Positions 39,406-45,658 of a stretch of DNA of 45,658 nucleotides are shown here, piece by piece. The position numbers were made by a program, and so were the translations under genes. Positions within the stretch are counted from its first letter, which is position 1. Each line of letters starts with the position of its first letter. A model generated the notes under the pieces. It saw only the letters and a list, made by a program, of their open reading frames with translations. It ran no database searches and was not told where the DNA came from. The DNA comes from Variovorax sp. WDL1 (GTDB lineage Bacteria; Pseudomonadota; Gammaproteobacteria; Burkholderiales; Burkholderiaceae_C): contig NZ_LMTS01000271.1 in assembly GCF_001541225.1 (NCBI RefSeq), positions 27,824-73,481 on the forward strand. The letters run 5' to 3'.

Positions 39406-41066
39406 ACATGAAGCTCAAACCCCTCTTGATCGGATCGATCGCTGCCGGCGTCCTCGCCGCGGCGGGCTTCGGCTTGTACACCCTGGGCATGCAGCGCGGC
39501 ATGGGCCTGGCGGGAGCGTCAGCCGCATCTGGCGGTGCAGCGCCCTCGCCGGCTTCCGCAGCACCGGCTGCACCGGCCAACGAGACGGGCGAGGATGCCA
39601 CTCGGCGCCACATCGCAACCGGCCTCAAAGCCGGCGACACCGACCCCGCGAACGGCAAGAAGATCCTCTACTACCACGATCCCATGGTGCCGGGAAACAA
39701 GTTCGACAAGCCGGCCAAGTCGCCCTTCATGGACATGATGATGTCGCCGGTCTATGCCGGCGGCGACGGCGACCAGAACAACGTGACCGTGAGCCCGCGC
39801 GTCCAGCAGAACCTGGGTGTGCGCACCGCACTTGTCTCGGAGGGGACGCTGTCGCCTCAAGTCGCGGCTGTCGGCAGCATCGCCTTCAACGAGCGCGACC
39901 AGGTCATCGTGCAGGCGCGGGCGACCGGCTATGTCGAGCGCCTGCATGTGCGTGCCACGCTCGACCGGGTGGCCAAGGGGCAGCCGCTCGCCGAACTCTA
40001 CGTTCCCGACTGGATTGCAGCCCAGGAGGAGTTCCTGTCGGTTCAGCGCATGCGTGGGACCGACCTGGCGCCCTTGGTCGATGGCGCTCGCCAGCGCATG
40101 CGGCAGGTGGGCATGAGCGAGGGGCAGATCGAACTTGTTGCCCGCAGCGGCCGCACCCAGCCCCGCATCACGCTGGTCGCACCGATCGGCGGCGTCATCA
40201 CCGAACTGACGACGCGAGAGGGGATGACGGTGATGCCGGGCGCCACGCTGTTTCGCATCAACGGTCTTTCCACTGTCTGGGCCAACGCGGAGGTCCCGGA
40301 GAGCCAGGCAGCACTGCTGCGACCAGGCGCCAAGGTGCGGGCCAAAAGCCCGGCAGCACCCGGCGAAACCTTCGACGGCAAGGTGCAGGCCATCCTCCCC
40401 GACGTCAACCCGGCGACGCGCACCTTGAAGGCGCGGCTGGAGCTGGCGAATCCGGGCGCACGGCTGGTACCGGGCATGTTCGTGTCGATGCAGTTCATGG
40501 ATATGCGCGCCGACAAGGTGCTGCTGATTCCGACCGAAGCCGTCATCCAGACGGGCAAGCGCACCGTCGTCATGCTGGCCGAGGAGAACGGCCGCTTCAG
40601 CCCGGTGGATGTCGAGATCGGCATCGAGAGCGGCGGCCAGACTGAGGTCAAGCGCGGGCTGCAGGCCGGCCAGCGCGTCGTGGTGTCTTCCCAGTTCCTG
40701 ATCGACTCGGAGGCCAGCCTCAAGGGTGTCGAGGCGCGCTTGAACAGCGTGCCGGCATCCGGCGCTACGCCTTCCAGTGCCTCGGCAACGAGCGCTCCGA
40801 AGCATGTGGGCGAAGGCAAGGTGGAAAGCCTGAGCAAGGATGCGATGACCTTGTCGCACGGCCCGATCCCGACGATGAAGTGGGGCCCGATGACCATGGA
40901 CTTCAAGCTGCCCACAGGCGGCGCACCGCGCAATGTCCAGAACGGCGACCGGGTGACCTTCGAGTTCTTCATGGACAAGGACGACCTGCCGCAGCTCACC
41001 CGCGTGACGCCGATGGCGCCCGGGCCCAAGGCGGCGGCGCCCGCTGCAACGGGAAGCAAGCAATGA
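39402..41066 (+). CDS. cusB: CusB periplasmic adaptor fused to a C-terminal CusF domain
   Basis: A 554-residue membrane-fusion protein of the RND copper/silver pump. An N-terminal anchor (LLIGSIAAGVLAAAGFGLYT) is followed by a low-complexity Ala/Pro stretch. Then comes a heavy-metal-binding segment, KKILYYHDPMVPGNKFDKPA with SPFMDMMMSPVYAG. The hairpin/lipoyl core follows (RATGYVERLHVRATLDRVAK, ITLVAPIGGVITELTTREGM). From about residue 465 a CusF-like domain is present: GEGKVESLSKDAMTLSHGPI, then PTMKWGPMTMDFKLPTGGAP, with the M-K-W-x-x-M-T-M copper site. In E. coli CusF is a separate chaperone; here it is fused. It overlaps cusC and cusA by 4 bp each. Confidence 0.92.
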   Translation: MNMKLKPLLIGSIAAGVLAAAGFGLYTLGMQRGMGLAGASAASGGAAPSPASAAPAAPANETGEDATRRHIATGLKAGDTDPANGKKILYYHDPMVPGNKFDKPAKSPFMDMMMSPVYAGGDGDQNNVTVSPRVQQNLGVRTALVSEGTLSPQVAAVGSIAFNERDQVIVQARATGYVERLHVRATLDRVAKGQPLAELYVPDWIAAQEEFLSVQRMRGTDLAPLVDGARQRMRQVGMSEGQIELVARSGRTQPRITLVAPIGGVITELTTREGMTVMPGATLFRINGLSTVWANAEVPESQAALLRPGAKVRAKSPAAPGETFDGKVQAILPDVNPATRTLKARLELANPGARLVPGMFVSMQFMDMRADKVLLIPTEAVIQTGKRTVVMLAEENGRFSPVDVEIGIESGGQTEVKRGLQAGQRVVVSSQFLIDSEASLKGVEARLNSVPASGATPSSASATSAPKHVGEGKVESLSKDAMTLSHGPIPTMKWGPMTMDFKLPTGGAPRNVQNGDRVTFEFFMDKDDLPQLTRVTPMAPGPKAAAPAATGSKQ

Positions 41067-44000
41067 TCGCGAGGCTCATCCGATGGTCGATCGCCAACCG
41101 CTTCCTGGTGTTGCTGGGCGCGCTGATGATCAGCGCCTGGGGCGTGTACTCGGTGTCGAAGGCGCCGCTCGACGCGCTGCCGGATCTGTCGGACGTGCAG
41201 GTCATCATCCGCACGACCTATCCGGGGCAGGCACCGCGCATCGTCGAGAACCAGATCACCTATCCGCTGACGACGACGATGCTGTCGGTGCCGGGCGCGA
41301 AGACGGTGCGCGGCTATTCGTTCTTCGGCGACTCGTTCGTGTACGTGCTGTTCGAGGACGGCACCGACCTGTACTGGGCGCGCTCGCGCGTGCTCGAATA
41401 CCTGAACCAGGTGCAGTCGCGCCTGCCGGCCGGCGCCAAGGCCGCGCTTGGCCCCGACGCCACCGGCGTGGGCTGGATTTACCAGTACGCCCTGGTCGAC
41501 CGCAGCGGCACGCAGGACGCCTCGCAGCTGCGCGCCCTGCAGGACTGGTTCCTGAAGTACGAGTTGAAGACCGTGCCCAACGTCGCCGAGGTGGCCTCGG
41601 TGGGCGGCATGGTGCGGCAATACCAGGTCGTGCTCGACCCCGACAAGCTCGCGGCCTACAGGATTCCGCACACCAAAGTGGTCGAAGCGATCCAGAAGGC
41701 CAACCAGGAGACGGGCGGGTCGGTGCTCGAGCTCGGCGAGGCCGAGTACATGGTCCGCGCCTCGGGCTACCTCCAGAGCCTGGATGATTTCCGCAAGGTG
41801 CCGCTCATGACGACCGACGCCGGCGTGTCGGTGCGCCTGGGCGATGTGGCGCGCATTCAGGTCGGCCCCGAGATGCGCCGCGGCATCGGCGAGCTCGACG
41901 GCGAGGGCGAAGCAGCAGGCGGCGTGATCGTGATGCGATCGGGCAAGAACGCGCTGGAGACCATTTCCGCGGTGAAGGAAAAGCTGAAGACGCTGCAGGC
42001 AAGCCTGCCTCGGGGCGTGGAGATCGTGCCGACCTACGACCGGTCGAGCCTGATCGAGCGCGCGGTGGAGAACCTGAGTCGCAAGCTGCTGGAGGAGTTC
42101 CTCGTCGTCGCGGTGGTGTGTTTCATTTTCCTGTTCCACCTGCGATCGGCCTTCGTTGCGATCGTGTCGCTCCCGATCGGCATCTTGGCCGCCTTCATCG
42201 TGATGCACTACCAGGGCGTCAACGCCAACATCATGTCGCTCGGCGGCATCGCGATCGCCATCGGCGCGATGGTCGATGCTGCGGTCGTGATGATCGAGAA
42301 CGCCCACAAGCACATCGAGCAGTGGAACCACGAGCATCCGGGCCAGACATTGCGCGGCGAGCCGCACTGGCGCGTGATCGCCGATTCGGCGGCCGAGGTG
42401 GGTCCGGCGCTGTTCTTCTCGCTGCTCATCATCACGCTGTCCTTCATTCCGGTGTTCACGCTGGAGGCGCAGGAGGGGCGGCTGTTCTCGCCGCTGGCCT
42501 TTACCAAGACCTACGCGATGGCGGCAGCGGCCGGCCTCGCAGTGACCTTGATCCCCGTGCTAATGGGCTACCTGATCCGGGGAAGGATTCCCGAAGAGAA
42601 GAGGAATCCGCTCAACCGACTTCTGATCGCGGCCTACCGCCCGTTGCTGGACGTGGTGCTTCGCTGGCCGAAGCTGACGCTGTTGGGCGCCGCCATCGTG
42701 CTGGTGCTGAGCCTCTGGCCGCTGCAGCACATCGGCGGCGAATTCATGCCGCGGCTGGACGAAGGCGATCTGCTCTACATGCCGTCGGCACTTCCGGGTC
42801 TATCAGTCGGGAAAGCCGGCGAACTCTTGCAGCAGACCGATCGCCTGATCAAGACCGTGCCCGAGGTGGCCAGCGTGTACGGAAAGGCCGGGCGGGCAGA
42901 GACGGCCACCGATCCGGCGCCGATGGAGATGTTCGAGACCACGATCCAGTTCAAGCCGCAGAACGAATGGCGGGCGGGCATGACGCAGGACAAGCTGGTC
43001 GAGGAACTCGACCGCATCGTCAAGGTGCCGGGCCTGACCAACATCTGGGTGCCGCCGATCCGCAACCGCATCGACATGCTGGCCACCGGCATCAAGAGCC
43101 CTGTCGGCGTGAAGGTCGCAGGCACCGACCTCGTCACCATCGACCGTCTGACGGGCGAGATCGAACGCGCGCTCAAGGATGTGCCAGGCGTATCGAGCGC
43201 ATTGGCCGAGCGCCTCACCGGCGGCCGCTACGTGGACGTGAACATCAAACGCGATGAGGCCGCGCGCTTCGGCATGAACATCGCAGACGTGCAGTCGGTG
43301 ATCGCCTCGGCAGTGGGTGGCGAGAACATCGGCGAGACGGTCGAAGGCCTGCAACGCTTCCCGATCAACATGCGCTACCCGCGTGAGATCCGCGATTCGC
43401 TGGAGAAGCTGCGGACGCTGCCGATCGTCACCGAACGCGGCGCGCGGCTGGTGCTGTCCGACGTGGCGGATGTCCGCATCACCGATGGCCCGCCGATGCT
43501 GCGCAGCGAGAACGCGCGGCTGTCCGGCTGGGTGTATGTGGACATCCGCGGTCGAGACCTTCGCTCGGCCGTGCAGGACATGCAGCGCGTGGTCGCGAAA
43601 GAGGTGAAGCTGCCGCCGGGCTATTCGATCTCCTGGTCGGGGCAGTTCGAATTCCTGGAGCGCGCTACCGCGAAGCTGAAGGTGGTCGTGCCCTTCACGC
43701 TGCTAATCATCTTCGTGCTGCTGTACCTGACGTTCAAGCGCTTCGACGAGGCGCTGCTGATCATGGCCGCCCTGCCCTTTGCCCTGGTGGGTGGCATCTG
43801 GCTGCTGTACCTGCTCAGCTACAACCTGTCCGTCGCCGGCGCGGTCGGATTCATCGCGCTCGCGGGGGTGTCCGCCGAGTTCGGTGTGATCATGCTGCTG
43901 TACCTCAAGCACGCCTGGCAGGACCGCATCGACGAGGGGCGCACCGCACACGCCGACCTGCTGGAAGCCATCCGCGAAGGCGCGGTGCTGCGCGTGCGCC

Positions 44001-44227
44001 CCAAGGCGATGACGGTCGCCGTCATCCTGGCCGGCCTGTTCCCGATCATGTGGGGCAGCGGCACCGGCTCGGAGGTCATGCAGCGCATCGCCGCGCCGAT
44101 GGTGGGCGGTATGATCACCGCGCCGCTGCTGTCGATGTTCGTCATTCCTGCGGCGTATTTGCTGATGCATCGGCCGCGCGAGCGACGCGCGCCGAGGTTT
44201 TGGAGAAGGCGCCATGGAACTACCTGA
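41063..44227 (+). CDS. cusA: CusA-type RND copper/silver efflux transporter
   Basis: A protein of 1054 residues, the normal length for CusA/CzcA transporters. It starts MIARLIRWSIANRFLVLLGA with TM1, and the porter domain includes VRGYSFFGDSFVYVLFEDGT. TM4 holds the proton-relay Asp in GGIAIAIGAMVDAAVVMIEN. The sequence EFMPRLDEGDLLYMPSALPG near 560, then YGKAGRAETATDPAPMEMFE with its Met residues, is typical of the Cu/Ag branch. It ends with SVAGAVGFIALAGVSAEFGV, the second relay segment, and a basic tail. It drives proton-coupled export through CusB and CusC. It overlaps cusB by 4 bp (ATGA), so the set is translationally coupled. Opposite-strand frames here are only codon shadows. Confidence 0.95.
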   Translation: MIARLIRWSIANRFLVLLGALMISAWGVYSVSKAPLDALPDLSDVQVIIRTTYPGQAPRIVENQITYPLTTTMLSVPGAKTVRGYSFFGDSFVYVLFEDGTDLYWARSRVLEYLNQVQSRLPAGAKAALGPDATGVGWIYQYALVDRSGTQDASQLRALQDWFLKYELKTVPNVAEVASVGGMVRQYQVVLDPDKLAAYRIPHTKVVEAIQKANQETGGSVLELGEAEYMVRASGYLQSLDDFRKVPLMTTDAGVSVRLGDVARIQVGPEMRRGIGELDGEGEAAGGVIVMRSGKNALETISAVKEKLKTLQASLPRGVEIVPTYDRSSLIERAVENLSRKLLEEFLVVAVVCFIFLFHLRSAFVAIVSLPIGILAAFIVMHYQGVNANIMSLGGIAIAIGAMVDAAVVMIENAHKHIEQWNHEHPGQTLRGEPHWRVIADSAAEVGPALFFSLLIITLSFIPVFTLEAQEGRLFSPLAFTKTYAMAAAAGLAVTLIPVLMGYLIRGRIPEEKRNPLNRLLIAAYRPLLDVVLRWPKLTLLGAAIVLVLSLWPLQHIGGEFMPRLDEGDLLYMPSALPGLSVGKAGELLQQTDRLIKTVPEVASVYGKAGRAETATDPAPMEMFETTIQFKPQNEWRAGMTQDKLVEELDRIVKVPGLTNIWVPPIRNRIDMLATGIKSPVGVKVAGTDLVTIDRLTGEIERALKDVPGVSSALAERLTGGRYVDVNIKRDEAARFGMNIADVQSVIASAVGGENIGETVEGLQRFPINMRYPREIRDSLEKLRTLPIVTERGARLVLSDVADVRITDGPPMLRSENARLSGWVYVDIRGRDLRSAVQDMQRVVAKEVKLPPGYSISWSGQFEFLERATAKLKVVVPFTLLIIFVLLYLTFKRFDEALLIMAALPFALVGGIWLLYLLSYNLSVAGAVGFIALAGVSAEFGVIMLLYLKHAWQDRIDEGRTAHADLLEAIREGAVLRVRPKAMTVAVILAGLFPIMWGSGTGSEVMQRIAAPMVGGMITAPLLSMFVIPAAYLLMHRPRERRAPRFWRRRHGTT

Positions 44228-44290
44228 ATGCCTCCAGCGGCCGGTCTGTGCTCGTTGCTCTGATCTTCCTTGTGTCTGCCGCTTGCCGGT

Positions 44291-44317
44291 GCCAGCCTCC
44301 ATGATGCGGAGGCTGGC
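44291..44317. terminator. 10-bp hairpin after cusA
   Basis: GCCAGCCTCC - ATGATGC - GGAGGCTGGC is a perfect 10-bp stem with a 7-base loop, about 65 bp after the cusA stop. No T-run follows, so it is either a Rho-assisted end of the cusCBA transcript or an RNA-stabilising structure. It precedes the promoter of the ATPase gene. Confidence 0.6.
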
Positions 44318-44382
44318 TGGGGGGATCCAGCCATGAGGCTGGTACCGATGCGGACTGTCACGCACTGTAAAACGCCAACCTA

Positions 44383-44413
44383 TTGACCTTCCCATGCTGG
44401 GAAGGTCAAGACT
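44383..44413 (+). promoter_or_regulatory. CueR/MerR-type copper-responsive promoter
   Basis: TTGACCTTCCC - ATGCT - GGGAAGGTCAA is a perfect 11-bp dyad. It starts with the -35 element TTGACC (44383-44388) and has a 19-bp spacer to a -10-like AAGACT (44408-44413). The over-long spacer filled by a dyad of the ACCTTCC..GGAAGGT type is the hallmark of CueR and other MerR-family operators. It lies about 20 bp before the ATPase ATG. No MerR/CueR gene of this type is in the window, so the regulator must be outside. Confidence 0.88.
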
Positions 44414-44433
44414 CGCATGAACACGAGGTCTCC

Positions 44434-45658
44434 ATGAATCCACAGCCCCCTCAGTCCACCGCCCCGTCTGCACCTTCTGAGCACGGACCGCACCAGCACG
44501 ACCATCGGCACCCAGTTGCTGAAGGAGATCGCTCAGAGCGTGGGCATCATCACCATCAGCGTGGCGCAGCTATCGAGCCGGGCAGCGTCGCCGATGTCGA
44601 GTACACCTGTCCCATGCACCCTCAGGTGCGCCAGATGGGCCCCGGCAGCTGCCCCATCTGTGGAATGGCGCTGGAGCCGGTCGTCGCGACCGAGGCGACC
44701 GGGGAAAGCGCGGAGTTGCGGGACATGAACCGCCGGTTCTGGATCGGATTGGCGCTCAGCCTGCCCGTGGTCGTGCTCGAGATGGGTGGACACCTCATCG
44801 ACCTGCATCGTTTGCTGAGCCAGCAAACGTCCAATTGGTTGCAGATGCTCTTCGGCACCCCGGTGGTCCTCTGGGCCGGCTGGCCGTTTTTTGTGCGAGG
44901 CTGGGCGTCGGTGAAAAGCCGCAATCTCAACATGTTCAGCCTGATTGCGCTGGGCACCGGCGTCGCGTGGATGTACAGCGTTGTCGGCACCGTGGCGCCC
45001 ACGCTGTTCCCGGCGGAACTGCGCACCATGGATGGCGCGGTCCCGATCTACTTCGAGGCCGCGGCAGTCATCACCGTCCTGGTTCTCCTCGGGCAGGTGC
45101 TGGAACTGCGAGCGCGTGAAAAGACATCCGGAGCGATACGCGCATTGCTCGACCTCGCGCCGAAAACGGCGGTACGCGTGAAGAGCGACGGGTCCGATGA
45201 AACGGTCGAGATCGACACCATCGCCGTGGGCGAGCACTTGCGGGTTCGACCGGGCGAAAAGGTGCCCGTGGATGGCGAAGTAGTAGAGGGCAGGGGAACG
45301 GTCGACGAGTCGATGGTCACCGGCGAACCGATTCCGGTGGCCAAGGCGCCGGGCTCCAAGGTCACGGCAGGAACCCTGAACCAGACTGGCGGCTTCGTGA
45401 TGCGCGCCGAAAAGGTGGGAGCGGACACCCTGCTGGCGCAGATCGTCCATATGGTCGCGTCGGCGCAGCGCAGCCGCGCGCCGATTCAGCGCATGGCAGA
45501 CCAGGTTGCCGGCTGGTTCGTTCCGGTGGTGATCGTGGTTGCGGCCCTGACATTCGTTGCCTGGTTCATTTGGGGGCCGAGTCCGGCCTTGTCGTATGCA
45601 CTCATCTCCGCCGTTGCAGTCCTCATCATCGCCTGCCCCTGTGCGCTCGGCCTGGCCA
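44434..45658 (+). CDS. copA: P1B-type copper-translocating ATPase, N-terminal part (runs off window)
   Basis: The ATG at 44434 has a CGAGG ribosome binding site. The 408 residues present start with a His-rich tail (SEHGPHQHDHRHP, GHHHHQ). Then comes a heavy-metal-binding zinc-finger-like module, EYTCPMHPQVRQMGPGSCPI with CGMALEP, which replaces the usual HMA domain. Transmembrane segments include FWIGLALSLPVVVLEMGGHL. The actuator loop has VDESMVTGEPIPVAK with its TGE, and the window ends in the membrane metal motif VLIIACPCALGLA (C-P-C). The phosphorylation domain (DKTGT) lies beyond the edge. It pumps Cu(I) or Ag(I) from cytoplasm to periplasm, feeding the Cus pump. It is driven by the CueR-type promoter just upstream. 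Confidence 0.95.
   Translation, partial: MNPQPPQSTAPSAPSEHGPHQHDHRHPVAEGDRSERGHHHHQRGAAIEPGSVADVEYTCPMHPQVRQMGPGSCPICGMALEPVVATEATGESAELRDMNRRFWIGLALSLPVVVLEMGGHLIDLHRLLSQQTSNWLQMLFGTPVVLWAGWPFFVRGWASVKSRNLNMFSLIALGTGVAWMYSVVGTVAPTLFPAELRTMDGAVPIYFEAAAVITVLVLLGQVLELRAREKTSGAIRALLDLAPKTAVRVKSDGSDETVEIDTIAVGEHLRVRPGEKVPVDGEVVEGRGTVDESMVTGEPIPVAKAPGSKVTAGTLNQTGGFVMRAEKVGADTLLAQIVHMVASAQRSRAPIQRMADQVAGWFVPVVIVVAALTFVAWFIWGPSPALSYALISAVAVLIIACPCALGLA

Noticed and set aside
40043..42367. Leftward frame of 774 codons antisense to cusB and cusA
   Set aside because: It is a shadow of the third-position GC pattern; the RND and adaptor motifs on the plus strand are unequivocal.

Overview
The window is GC-rich, densely coded DNA from a proteobacterium, most likely a betaproteobacterium of the order Burkholderiales. 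The pointers are an H-NS-family gene of the short betaproteobacterial type, a DUF3606 gene, a secreted SIGPGGG-repeat protein, and the general style of the Cus copper cluster. No rRNA, tRNA, CRISPR array or insertion sequence was recognised. The mix of solitary repair genes, nuclease and methylase genes, a tyrosine recombinase, VapBC and copper efflux genes suggests an accessory region (genomic island, ICE or large plasmid) rather than core chromosome. This is an inference from gene content.

Left part (1-17.6 kb): DNA repair and mutagenesis. An SOS-type dnaE2, with a LexA-like box lying on its start codon, is followed by a frameshifted small gene, an FHA protein, a sulfur-binding-domain/HNH endonuclease with a small upstream partner, and several unknown small genes. 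Next come a subtilisin-like protease with a stand-alone copy of its own propeptide, then a split bacterial NHEJ locus. In that locus ligD is followed by a helix-hairpin-helix/alpha-CTD-like protein. About 2.6 kb away ku is followed by a MerR-HTH/TPR protein and a small coupled gene. Between the two lies an H-NS-like gene whose DNA-binding domain is cut off by an in-frame TGA.

Middle part (17.7-34.5 kb): accessory genes. These are the SIGPGGG repeat protein, a solitary C5-cytosine methyltransferase-like protein, a CoiA-like protein, a protein with an RNxxxH motif, and a leftward cluster. The cluster holds a zinc-ribbon-like protein, an orphan MNT nucleotidyltransferase, a protein of about 1039 residues split by a 2-bp insertion, and a coupled partner. 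Then follow an XRE regulator, a PD-(D/E)XK-like nuclease, DUF3606, small secreted proteins, a tyrosine recombinase with a coupled small gene, and a VapBC toxin-antitoxin pair.

Right part (34.5-45.7 kb): copper/silver resistance. It starts with a DUF305 protein, a small membrane protein, a TetR regulator divergent from a multi-pass membrane protein, and a Cys/Met/His-rich periplasmic protein. A tightly overlapping cusC-cusB-cusA set follows, with CusB carrying a fused CusF domain. Last is a His-rich P1B copper ATPase, cut by the window end, behind a near-perfect CueR/MerR-type promoter. The RND pump would clear periplasmic copper and the ATPase cytoplasmic copper.

A recurrent theme is reading-frame damage. 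Two genes are each restored by removing one dinucleotide from a short repeat, one gene has an internal stop, and two more have foreign-looking C-terminal tails. This could be gene decay in a mobile region or uncorrected assembly error, and should be settled before any functional reading of those genes.
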